Part shown: one piece after another, positions 7,999 to 16,052 of the stretch | How the letters are laid out: every line of letters starts with the position of its first letter | Numbering within the stretch: position 1 is the stretch's first letter | Source: Streptomyces sp. NBC_01717 | GTDB taxonomy: Bacteria > Actinomycetota > Actinomycetes > Streptomycetales > Streptomycetaceae | Assembly: GCF_036248255.1 (NCBI RefSeq) | Contig: NZ_CP109178.1 | Span: 3,038,001 to 3,102,000 of the forward strand | Direction of reading: 5' to 3' | DNA: 64,000 bases | The notes under the pieces: model-generated | What the model was told of the DNA's origin: nothing | The model's database searches: none | Seen by the model: only the letters and a program-made list of their open reading frames with translations | Made by a program: the position numbers and the translations under genes

Positions 7999-8355
7999 AT
8001 GACGAAGATCCTCACCGGCGGTGTCGGCAAGGTCGAGGTCACCGACACGATCAAGCAGCTCGCGATCGACGGCATCGACATCGTCGCCTCCAGTGACATG
8101 GACGCCGCGATGAAGCTGCGCGTCGGACAGGCCGACTACTACCTCGGCACCTGTCACACCGGCGCCGGCGCCTCCCTCGGCGTACTCGTCGGCCTGATGG
8201 GCTCGGCCGCCTGCCACACCTTCGGGCGCAGCATCCCCTCCGAGGACGAGGTCGCCGCCCTCCTCGCCGACGGCAAGAAGGCCTTCGGATTCTCGATGGA
8301 CCAGATCGACGTCATCGCCCCCCTCATGGCGCGCGCCATCGCCGCCCGCGGCTGA
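7999..8355 (+). CDS. yhfU: YhfU-like DUF2620 protein
   Basis: 118 residues with a predicted alternating alpha/beta pattern. It begins MTKILTGGVGKVEVTD, with a glycine-rich first loop, and has a conserved-looking segment YYLGTCHTGAGASLG with Cys52 and His53. This matches the DUF2620/YhfU family that always accompanies the YhfT transporter. Function is unknown; the size and small N-terminal Rossmann-like fold recall PTS EIIB components, which together with the neighbouring PRD protein is suggestive only. AAGGA-type ribosome-binding site upstream of the ATG; 37 bp after yhfY. Confidence 0.8.
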   Translation: MTKILTGGVGKVEVTDTIKQLAIDGIDIVASSDMDAAMKLRVGQADYYLGTCHTGAGASLGVLVGLMGSAACHTFGRSIPSEDEVAALLADGKKAFGFSMDQIDVIAPLMARAIAARG

Positions 8356-8402
8356 CCCCGGCCACCTCTTCCTGAACACCCCGGGCACGAAGGAGTGACC
8401 CT

Positions 8403-9737
8403 GTGAGCACCACACTCGCCGCCGGAGCCGGCCTCGATTTCACACTGGCCCAGCAGCTGACCGTGATAGCCCTCTGTGCGCTGACCGCGTACATCTCGCA
8501 CATGGCGCTGGCCGTCTTCAACGACGGCGTACGCCCGTTCCTGCTGGACTTCATCCAGGGGCGCACCACGCGCAGCGCCACGACGGCGGTCTCCTTCGGA
8601 CTGTCCGCCGGGTTCATCTTCGGACTCGGCGCACCCATGGCGCTCTCCACCGGTGTGCTGAATCCGTGGCTCGTCTTCCTGCCCACCGACATCCTCGGCA
8701 TGCTGGCGCCGAAGAAGTGGCTCGCACCGATCCTCGGCGGCGCCTGGGGTGCGGTCGTCGTCTTCGGCCTGAACGGCGCGAACGACGTGGCACACGATCT
8801 GCCGGTCGACTTCATCACCGCGATGCAGCAGATGTCGACGCCGATCCTGTTCCTCTTCACGCTGTTCCCGGTGCTCGCGATCACCAAGCAGTTCGGCCGC
8901 AAGTGGGGCGGCGTCGCGGGGGGTCTCGAACTCGCGCTGGTCGTCCTCACCATGAAGGTCTGGCCGAAGATGTTCGCCGGGGCGCTGGCCATGGCCATCG
9001 GCGTTCTGATGCTGATCGCCCTGGCCATCGCCAAGGACATGAAGCAGCGCAAGGCCGACAAGGCCGCGGGCGTCACCGAGATCGTCCTGGACGACGACCC
9101 GATGGCCTCCCTGTTCAGCGCGAGCGCGGCCCGGCTGCGCAGGTATCTGCCGCTCTTCATGGTGCTGGGTGCCGGAGTCTGTGTGCTGGCGCAGATGCAT
9201 ATATTCGGCGGCGGCGAGGCGACCAGCTTCCTGATCGCCAAGGGGCAGTACACGGAAGCCGCCCAGGTCGACTTCTACCGGGTCTTCGGCTTCATCCCGC
9301 TGATCGCGACGACCGCGCTCGCGTCGGGCGCGTACGGCATCGCGGGGTTCACGCTGGTGTACCCGATCGGCTATCTGATGCCGAACCCGTTCCTCGCCGC
9401 GATCGTCGGCGCCGCCGTGTTCGCCCTCGAGATCCTGGCCCTCTCCTCCATCGGCAAGGTCCTCGGCAAGCTGCCCAGCGTCCGCGACTCCTCGGAGCAC
9501 CTGCGCAGCGCGATCGGCGACACGCTGCAGCTCGCGATCCTCTTCGGCTCACTGATGGCCGCCAACGCCATGGGCGGCGGACTCGGGATCCTCGTCGTCG
9601 GCGGGCTCTACCTGCTGAACGACGCGATGGGCCGGCCGGTCGTGCGGATGGCCGCCGCTCCGGCAGCGGTGATCGTCGGCGGAATCCTCCTCAACGTCCT
9701 GTACTGGCTCGACCTGTTCACCCCGATCAAGGGCTGA
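8403..9737 (+). CDS. yhfT: YhfT-like membrane transporter
   Basis: 444 residues with about ten to twelve hydrophobic segments (for example 20-38, 65-85, 95-120, 140-160, 180-200, 255-275, 300-330, 335-355, 385-415, 425-440). A charged cytoplasmic stretch lies around 208-232 (KDMKQRKADKAAG). It matches the YhfT family, a putative transporter found only in yhf-type clusters. The substrate is not known. It sits directly after yhfU and before php, as in the enteric cluster, and the GTG start has an AAGGAG upstream. Confidence 0.82.
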   Translation: MSTTLAAGAGLDFTLAQQLTVIALCALTAYISHMALAVFNDGVRPFLLDFIQGRTTRSATTAVSFGLSAGFIFGLGAPMALSTGVLNPWLVFLPTDILGMLAPKKWLAPILGGAWGAVVVFGLNGANDVAHDLPVDFITAMQQMSTPILFLFTLFPVLAITKQFGRKWGGVAGGLELALVVLTMKVWPKMFAGALAMAIGVLMLIALAIAKDMKQRKADKAAGVTEIVLDDDPMASLFSASAARLRRYLPLFMVLGAGVCVLAQMHIFGGGEATSFLIAKGQYTEAAQVDFYRVFGFIPLIATTALASGAYGIAGFTLVYPIGYLMPNPFLAAIVGAAVFALEILALSSIGKVLGKLPSVRDSSEHLRSAIGDTLQLAILFGSLMAANAMGGGLGILVVGGLYLLNDAMGRPVVRMAAAPAAVIVGGILLNVLYWLDLFTPIKG

Positions 9738-9773
9738 GGCCGGGTCACGTACGCCAGGAAGGAACTCTCCACG

Positions 9774-10733
9774 ATGCACACCACCGTCCCGCAGCCCGTG
9801 CTCCGTACGGTCGTCGGCGATCTCGTCCCCGGCTCGGTGCGCGGCCCCGCCCTCGCTCATGAGCACCTCGTCCTCGACCTCGACCACCGGGGCGACGGTG
9901 CGGCCGTCCTCCACCCGGACCGGCATGCCGCGGCCGTCACCGCCGAGCTGGCCGCCCTCCGGGAGGAGTTCGGGCTCGGCCTCGTCGTCGAGCTGACCTG
10001 CCGCGGCATGGGCCGGGACGCCGCCACCCTGGCCCGGATCGCCCGGGACGCGCAGGTCGCCGTCGTCGCCGCCACCGGGTGGTACTACGAGCCGTTCCAC
10101 ACCCCCGAGATCGCCGCCGCCGACATCGACGAGCTCACCGCAACCCTCGTCCGCGAGATCGGCACGGGCATCGGCTCCACCGGGATCCGCCCCGGCGTCC
10201 TCGGAGAGATCGGCAGCCACGGCGACACACCCACCGCCGCCGAGACGAAGGTGCTGCGGGCCGCCGCGCGGGCCGCGGCCGCCACCGGGCTGTCCGTCGC
10301 CACCCATGCGCAGCTCGGCCGTGGCGGCCTCGCCCAACTGGAGCTCCTCACCGCCGAGGGCGTGGAGCCGCACCGCATCAGCATCGGCCACCAGGACCTT
10401 CTCGACGATCCGGCCGTGCACCGGGAGCTCGCGGCGAGCGGTGCGTATGTCGCGTTCGACACCGTCGGCAAGGACAGCTACCAGAGCGACGACACCCGGC
10501 TGCGGCTGCTGCTCGCCCTGCTGGAGGCCGGGCATGCCGACCGGGTTTTGTTGAGCTGCGACATCTCGCGCCACGGCTACCTGCGCACGGAGGGCGGCCA
10601 GGGGTACGGGCATCTCTTCCGGAGCTTCCTGCCCAAGGCCCGCGCCGCCGGCGTCGACGACGGCCTGATCGACCTGATGACCCGCTGCAATCCGCTGCGC
10701 TTTCTCACCGGCGCCGGCGTGGAAGAGATCTGA
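9774..10733 (+). CDS. php: Phosphotriesterase homology protein (YhfV/Php)
   Basis: 319-residue amidohydrolase-superfamily barrel. Metal ligands are recognisable: His29 and His31 (AHEHL), Glu145 (LGEIGSH) in place of the carbamylated Lys of true phosphotriesterase, His178 (ATHAQ), His206 (SIGHQD) and Asp263 (LSCDISR). The Lys-to-Glu change is the hallmark of the PHP subfamily, in which Glu bridges the metals. PHP enzymes are not efficient phosphotriesterases; lactone or phosphoester hydrolysis has been proposed. An AGGAAGGA ribosome-binding site precedes the ATG; two bases separate its stop from yhfS. Confidence 0.88.
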   Translation: MHTTVPQPVLRTVVGDLVPGSVRGPALAHEHLVLDLDHRGDGAAVLHPDRHAAAVTAELAALREEFGLGLVVELTCRGMGRDAATLARIARDAQVAVVAATGWYYEPFHTPEIAAADIDELTATLVREIGTGIGSTGIRPGVLGEIGSHGDTPTAAETKVLRAAARAAAATGLSVATHAQLGRGGLAQLELLTAEGVEPHRISIGHQDLLDDPAVHRELAASGAYVAFDTVGKDSYQSDDTRLRLLLALLEAGHADRVLLSCDISRHGYLRTEGGQGYGHLFRSFLPKARAAGVDDGLIDLMTRCNPLRFLTGAGVEEI

Positions 10734-10735
10734 TC

Positions 10736-11872
10736 ATGAACCCGGCACTACCGCAGACATTCCCCCTCGCGACCGTGGCACTGGACGACGCGATCGCCCG
10801 GCAGTTCCGGCTGCTGGAGGCGACCGCCGCCCACTTCGAAGGCCCCCAGCTCTTCGAAGCGGACGCCGGCGTCGTCCCCGGTCTCGGTCGTCCCCGCACC
10901 ACCGCCCGCGTCGAAGCGGTCCTGGCCGACTTCTTCGGCGCCGAGGACGCCGCGTTCGTGCAGGGCGCGGGCACGGGCGCGATCCGCGCGGCGCTCAACG
11001 CCGCCGTACTGGCCGGGGATCCGCTGCTCATCCACCGGGCGCCCGTCTACCGCACCACCGAGGTCACCCTGCGCGGCATCGGTGTGCGGACCGTCGAGGT
11101 CGACTTCAACGACGGTGCCGCACTGCGCGAGGCCCTGGCGTCCGGCCGGTTCCGGTGGGCGTACGTCCAGCACACCCGGCAGCGGCTCGCCGACTCGTAC
11201 GACCCCGCCGAAGTCCTCGCCGCCTGCCGGGCCGCCGGCGTGCGCACGCTCGTCGACGACAACTACGCCGTGATGCGCACCCCCGCCGCGGGGGTGGAAC
11301 TGGGCGCCGACGCCTCCTGCTTCTCGCTGTTCAAGCTGCACGGTCCCGAAGGCGTCGGCGTCGTCGTCGGAGCCCGCGATCTCGTCGAACACATCCGGCG
11401 CGACAACTACTCCGGCGGCGGCCAGGTCCAGGGCCACCAGGCGCTCGACGCCCTGCGCGCCCTGACCCACGTACCGGTGATGTGGGCCGTCCAGTCCAAG
11501 GTCGGTGCCGAGGTCGCCGAGCGGCTGGCGGCCGGGGAAGTGGCCGGCGTCGCCGAGGTCCGGATCGCCAACGCCCAGGACCTCTGTCTGCTGGTCCGCC
11601 TGGACCGGCCGGTGGCGAAAGAGCTGCCCGCCGTCGCCGCACGCTTCGGGGCGGCGCCCTACCCCGTCGGCTCCAACTCGCGCTACGAGATCGCGCCGCT
11701 GTTCTACCGGATGTCCAGCTCTGCGCTGGACGACGCACCCGAGCTGGCCGACTGGACCGTACGCATCAACCCCATGCGGGCGGGGGCGGATCTCGTCGTC
11801 GACATCCTGCGCCGCTCGCTCGACGCACTGGGCGACCGGCCTGCCGAAGTGAACGACCCGAAGGACGCCTGA
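10736..11872 (+). CDS. yhfS: YhfS-like PLP-dependent aminotransferase/lyase (fold type I)
   Basis: 378 residues. The PLP Lys is Lys200 in SCFSLFKLHGPEGVG and the pyridine-nitrogen-binding Asp is in TLVDDNYAVM (174-175); GAGTGAIRAAL near residue 80 is the phosphate-cup region. It matches the YhfS family, related to class V / cystathionine-lyase-like enzymes with unknown substrate. Start ATG at 10736, two bases after the php stop, so translation is coupled. It is followed after two bases by yhfX. Confidence 0.85.
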   Translation: MNPALPQTFPLATVALDDAIARQFRLLEATAAHFEGPQLFEADAGVVPGLGRPRTTARVEAVLADFFGAEDAAFVQGAGTGAIRAALNAAVLAGDPLLIHRAPVYRTTEVTLRGIGVRTVEVDFNDGAALREALASGRFRWAYVQHTRQRLADSYDPAEVLAACRAAGVRTLVDDNYAVMRTPAAGVELGADASCFSLFKLHGPEGVGVVVGARDLVEHIRRDNYSGGGQVQGHQALDALRALTHVPVMWAVQSKVGAEVAERLAAGEVAGVAEVRIANAQDLCLLVRLDRPVAKELPAVAARFGAAPYPVGSNSRYEIAPLFYRMSSSALDDAPELADWTVRINPMRAGADLVVDILRRSLDALGDRPAEVNDPKDA

Positions 11873-11874
11873 CC

Positions 11875-13038
11875 GTGTTTCTCGACACCGTGCTCACCCG
11901 CAACCCGGAGCTCGTCGATGCCGCGGCGGCCCTCCACCGGCGTGGTGAGATCCCGCCCGACACCTATGTGATGGACCTCGACGCCGTCGAGGCCAACGCC
12001 GAACTCCTCGCCGCCGAGGCCCAACGGCTCGGCCTCTCCCTCTGGTTCGTCGTCAAACAGTTCGGCCGTAACCCCGAGCTGATCAGGGCCGTCGCCCGGC
12101 ACATCCCCAAGTACGCCGCCATCGACCCGGCCGAGGCCCGCATCCTGCACGCGACGGGCGCCCGGGCCGGCAACCTCGGCCACCTCGTCCAGATCCCCCG
12201 CCGTGCCCTGCCCGAGATGCTGGCCTGGCGCCCGGAGACCGTCACCGTCTACGACCTGGCCAATGCCCGGGCCGTCTCCGAGGCCGCCCAGCGGCTGGGC
12301 CTGGTGCAGGACATTCTCGTACGGCTCGAAGGCGCCGAGGGCACCGTCTACCCGGGCCAGGAGGGCGGTGTCCCGCTCCCCCGCCTGGACGCGTTCGCCG
12401 AGGCCGCCGAGCGGCTGCCGGGCATCCGGATCGCGGGCGTCACCGCCTTCCCGTGCGTCCTGTGCGACCCGGCGACCGGAACCCCGTACGCCACCCCCAA
12501 CTTGACGCTCGTCCTGAAGGCCCGCGAGCTCCTGGCCGCCCGCGGGCACGAGGACCTCAAGCTGAGCGCCCCGAGCGCCACCTCGATGGCCTCGCTGCCG
12601 TTGCTCGCCGCCCACGGCGCCACCCACGGCGAGCCCGGCCACGCCCTCACCGGCACGACCCCGCTGCACGCACTGGACTCCGGCCAGCCCGAGAAGCCCG
12701 CCTATGTGTACGTGAGCGAGATCGCCCACACCCTCGACGACGGTCGCCCCGCCCTCTACGGCGGCGGCTTCTACGCCCGCTCCCACATCGGCAGCGCCCT
12801 GCTGCCGCGCACCGGCGCACGCCTCGGCGTGCAGGGCGCTCCCGCCGAGAACATCGACTACTACCGGCTGCTCGACGCCCCCACCGACGGCCAGGACGTC
12901 CGGCTCGGCGACACCGCGCTGCTCGCCTTCCGTACCCAGATCTTCGTCACCCGCTCGACCGTCGCCGTCGTCGCCGGACTCTCGTCCGGAACCCCGCGGC
13001 TGTGCGGGCTCCACGACGCCCAGGGCCGGGCCCTGTAA
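11875..13038 (+). CDS. yhfX: YhfX-like PLP-dependent racemase-family enzyme (fold type III)
   Basis: 387 residues with the alanine-racemase N-terminal barrel. The PLP Lys is Lys61 in LWFVVKQFGRNPE, preceded by TYVMDLDAVEANAELL, which is the usual opening of this fold. An Arg/Tyr-rich C-terminal beta domain (YYRLLDAPTDG) is present. It matches the YhfX family; the true reaction is unknown and could be racemisation, decarboxylation or transamination of an unusual amino acid. GTG start at 11875, two bases after the yhfS stop. The run yhfS-yhfX-yhfW is tightly packed. Confidence 0.85.
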   Translation: MFLDTVLTRNPELVDAAAALHRRGEIPPDTYVMDLDAVEANAELLAAEAQRLGLSLWFVVKQFGRNPELIRAVARHIPKYAAIDPAEARILHATGARAGNLGHLVQIPRRALPEMLAWRPETVTVYDLANARAVSEAAQRLGLVQDILVRLEGAEGTVYPGQEGGVPLPRLDAFAEAAERLPGIRIAGVTAFPCVLCDPATGTPYATPNLTLVLKARELLAARGHEDLKLSAPSATSMASLPLLAAHGATHGEPGHALTGTTPLHALDSGQPEKPAYVYVSEIAHTLDDGRPALYGGGFYARSHIGSALLPRTGARLGVQGAPAENIDYYRLLDAPTDGQDVRLGDTALLAFRTQIFVTRSTVAVVAGLSSGTPRLCGLHDAQGRAL

Positions 13039-13048
13039 GGAGCACACC

Positions 13049-14290
13049 ATGGCCAAGACCGTCATCGTCGTCGTCGACGGATTCGGCATCGGCGCCATGC
13101 CCGACGCGGGCACCCTGCGCCCCGGTGATCTCACCGCCGACACCTGCGGGCATGTCCTCGACCACTGTCGCGAGGCCCTCGGCCGTCCGCTGCGGCTGCC
13201 GGTGCTCGGCTCGCTGGGGCTCGGTCTCGTCCACCCGCATCCGGATCTCGCCCGCCGCACCCATCTGCCCGTCGCCGCGGGCCGGGCCGCCCTGGGCTAC
13301 CCCGGCGCGGACACGTTCGCCGGCCACCAGACGATGATGGGTGCGGACTTCAGCCGGGTGACGGTGGCCCGGCTCGGCGACCATCTGGACGAGGTGACCA
13401 CGGCTCTGGAAGCGGCCGGGCACCGCGTCGCACCGCTGGACGGCCGGCCGCTTCTCGTCGTCGACGGCGCGGTGCTCGTGCACGACAACCTGGAAGCCGA
13501 CCCCGGCATCAACTGGAACGCCTCCGGCCGTCTGGAGGACCTCCCCTTCGACGGACCGGGCGGGATCCTCGCCATCGCCCGTACGGTACGCGCGGTCGCG
13601 CCGGTCGCCCGGGTCATCGCGGTCGGCGGTCACGCGGACGGCCCGCTTCCGCAGTTCGTACGCCTCGGCGACGCGGGCACCGTAGGCCTCGACACCCCCG
13701 CCACCGGCTTCTACCGCAACGGCGGCCTCGCCGTGCAGCACCTCGGCGCCGGCATCGATCACACCCGGCAGCTGCCCGACCTGGCCGCCCGCGCCGGGAT
13801 CCCGGTCACCCTGGTGGGCAAGGCCGCCGACATCCTGGCCTGCGACGCGGCCGAGCGGCACCCTGCCGTGCAGACCGCGGACGTGCTCACCCACACCCTC
13901 GAAGCGGTACGCGCGCCCGGCGACGCGCTCGTCGTCGCCAATGTCCAGGAGACCGACCTGGCGGGACACCAGCAGGACGCCGAACGGTACGGCCGTCTGC
14001 TGGAGCAGGTAGACGCGGGGCTCGCCGCGCTCCTGGCGCTGCTCGACGCCCCCGGCGACCGGCTGATCGTCACCGCCGACCACGGCAACGACCCGACCAT
14101 CGGGCACGCCTACCACACCAGGGAGTACGTCCCCGTGCTGATCCACCGGCCCGGTGCGGACGGTGTGGAGCTGCTGCCGGACGCGGGCAGCCTGGCGGAC
14201 GTCGGCGCCACCGCCGCCGTATCGCTGGGGCTCGACCCGGCGGGGCTGGCCAACGGGACGACACTGCGGCCGGGGCGGCACGCGGCCTGA
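13049..14290 (+). CDS. yhfW: YhfW-like phosphopentomutase-family protein
   Basis: 413-residue alkaline-phosphatase-superfamily mutase. It opens with VVVDGFGIGAMPDAG (metal ligand Asp), has the nucleophile-region HQTMMGAD with Thr as in phosphopentomutase DeoB, and ends with the metal-binding TADHGNDPTIGHAYHTREY. True DeoB interconverts ribose-1- and ribose-5-phosphate; YhfW is a divergent branch and its substrate is unproven. Ribosome-binding site AAGGAG and ATG at 13049, 10 bp after yhfX. It is the last gene of the cluster and ends at a strong terminator shared with ffh. Confidence 0.85.
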   Translation: MAKTVIVVVDGFGIGAMPDAGTLRPGDLTADTCGHVLDHCREALGRPLRLPVLGSLGLGLVHPHPDLARRTHLPVAAGRAALGYPGADTFAGHQTMMGADFSRVTVARLGDHLDEVTTALEAAGHRVAPLDGRPLLVVDGAVLVHDNLEADPGINWNASGRLEDLPFDGPGGILAIARTVRAVAPVARVIAVGGHADGPLPQFVRLGDAGTVGLDTPATGFYRNGGLAVQHLGAGIDHTRQLPDLAARAGIPVTLVGKAADILACDAAERHPAVQTADVLTHTLEAVRAPGDALVVANVQETDLAGHQQDAERYGRLLEQVDAGLAALLALLDAPGDRLIVTADHGNDPTIGHAYHTREYVPVLIHRPGADGVELLPDAGSLADVGATAAVSLGLDPAGLANGTTLRPGRHAA

Positions 14291-14307
14291 GCACGCGGGG
14301 CACACAC

Positions 14308-14344
14308 GAAAGGGGCGCCCGCCTTCCCGGCGGGCGCCCCTTTC
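14308..14344. terminator. Bidirectional terminator between yhfW and ffh
   Basis: A perfect 16-bp stem (14308-14323 with 14329-14344, GAAAGGGGCGCCCGCC) and a 5-nt loop, flanked by A's and T's on the two sides. It ends both the plus-strand yhf-type cluster and the minus-strand ffh. Confidence 0.9.
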
Positions 14345-14367
14345 GCATACGGGCCGAGCGTGGAGCG

Positions 14368-15918
14368 TCAGCCCATGAACTTCTTGAACTCGTCCGGCAG
14401 CTCGAAGTTCTTGTCCTCCTGGGCCGGCAGGCCGAACGCGCCGCCCTGCGCCGCCGCCTGCTCGCGGCGGGTCGCCGCGGCCTGCTCCTCGGCCTTGCGC
14501 TTCATCGGGTTGCCGCTCTTGCGCTTGCCCTTGGCCTGCTTGATCTGCTTCTTCTGGCGACCGGGACCGCCACCCATGCCGGGCATCCCCGGCATACCCG
14601 GCATGCCGCCGCCCTGCGCCATCTTCGACATCATCTTGCGCGCCTCGAAGAACCGCTCCACCAGGTTCTTCACGGCGGACACCTCGACACCCGAACCCTT
14701 GGCGATACGGGCCCGGCGCGAGCCGTTGATGATCGTCGGCTCCTGACGCTCGTACGGCGTCATCGACTTGATGATCGCGGCGGTACGGTCCACGTCCCGC
14801 TCGTCGATGTTGTTGATCTGGTCCTTGATCTGCCCCATGCCGGGCAGCATCCCGAGCAGCTTGGAGATGGAGCCCATCTTCCTGACCTGCTCCATCTGCG
14901 CCAGGAAGTCGTCGAGCGTGAAGTCCTTGCCCTTGCTGGACGCCAGCTTGGAGGCCATTTTGGCGGCCTCTTCCTGGGTGAAGGTCTTCTCCGCCTGCTC
15001 GATCAGGGTGAGCAGGTCACCCATGTCGAGGATGCGCGACGCCATGCGGTCGGGGTGGAAGGCGTCGAAGTCCTCGAGCTTCTCACCGTTCGACGCGAAC
15101 ATGATCTGCTTGCCCGTGACATGGGCGATCGACAGGGCGGCACCACCGCGGGCGTCACCGTCGAGCTTGGAGAGCACCACGCCGTCGAAGCCGACACCGT
15201 CGCGGAAGGCCTCGGCGGTGTTGACCGCGTCCTGGCCGATCATCGCGTCGACGACGAAGAGGATCTCGTCGGGGCTGACGGCGTCGCGGATGTCCGCGGC
15301 CTGCTGCATCAGCTCCTGGTCGATACCGAGGCGGCCCGCGGTGTCGACGATCACCACGTCGAACTGCTTGGAGCGGGCGTGCTCGATGGAGTCCTTGGCG
15401 ACCTGGACCGGGTCACCGACGCCGTTGCCCGGCTGCGGGGCGTACACGGCGACACCGGCGCGGTCGGCGACGACGCTCAGCTGGTTGACGGCGTTGGGGC
15501 GCTGGAGGTCACAGGCGACGAGCAGCGGCGAGTGGCCCTGGCCCTTGAGCCAGACACCGAGCTTTCCGGCCAGGGTGGTCTTACCGGCACCCTGCAGACC
15601 GGCGAGCATGATCACGGTGGGCGGGTTCTTGGCGAACCGCAGTCGCCGGGTCTCACCGCCGAGGATGCCGACGAGCTCCTCGTTGACGATCTTGACGACC
15701 TGCTGGGCAGGGTTCAGCGCCTGGGAGACCTCGACGCCGCGCGCCCGCTCCTTGACGTTGGCGATGAAGGCACGGACAACGGGAAGCGCGACATCGGCCT
15801 CGAGCAGGGCGATACGGATCTCGCGTGCCGTGGCGTCGATGTCCGCCTCGGACAAGCGGCCCTTGCCCCGGAGGTTCTTGAAAGTCGCGGCAAGGCGGTC
15901 GGAGAGAGTATCGAACAC
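14368..15918 (-). CDS. ffh: Signal recognition particle protein Ffh
   Basis: 516-residue SRP54 GTPase that binds signal sequences and 4.5S RNA and delivers ribosomes to FtsY. N domain (1-90), G domain with GLQGAGKTTLAGKLG, DTAGR, TKLDGDARGG-type motif (SKLDGDARGG) and an M domain ending in a Met/Gly/Pro repeat stretch (GMPGMPGMPGMGGGPG) and a basic tail. Length is normal. It is separated from glnD by a hairpin and ends at the terminator shared with yhfW. Confidence 0.98.
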   Translation of the reverse strand: MFDTLSDRLAATFKNLRGKGRLSEADIDATAREIRIALLEADVALPVVRAFIANVKERARGVEVSQALNPAQQVVKIVNEELVGILGGETRRLRFAKNPPTVIMLAGLQGAGKTTLAGKLGVWLKGQGHSPLLVACDLQRPNAVNQLSVVADRAGVAVYAPQPGNGVGDPVQVAKDSIEHARSKQFDVVIVDTAGRLGIDQELMQQAADIRDAVSPDEILFVVDAMIGQDAVNTAEAFRDGVGFDGVVLSKLDGDARGGAALSIAHVTGKQIMFASNGEKLEDFDAFHPDRMASRILDMGDLLTLIEQAEKTFTQEEAAKMASKLASSKGKDFTLDDFLAQMEQVRKMGSISKLLGMLPGMGQIKDQINNIDERDVDRTAAIIKSMTPYERQEPTIINGSRRARIAKGSGVEVSAVKNLVERFFEARKMMSKMAQGGGMPGMPGMPGMGGGPGRQKKQIKQAKGKRKSGNPMKRKAEEQAAATRREQAAAQGGAFGLPAQEDKNFELPDEFKKFMG

Positions 15919-15997
15919 GGCGCTCGTCGGTCCTCAGGGTCGGGGTCGGGTGCAGGTCAGTCGTCCCCCAGGGTATCCGGACACCGGGAAACACAAA

Positions 15998-16030
15998 GCC
16001 CTCGCCCGCATACTCGTGACGGACGAGGGC
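15998..16030 (-). terminator. Putative terminator of glnD
   Basis: A 7-bp GCCCTCG/CGAGGGC stem with an inner CCG/CGG pairing, followed on the minus strand by a T-rich tract (TTTGTGTTT). It lies 23 bp after the glnD stop. Confidence 0.5.
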
Positions 16031-16052
16031 CTCTCCACGTGATCGCGGAAGC

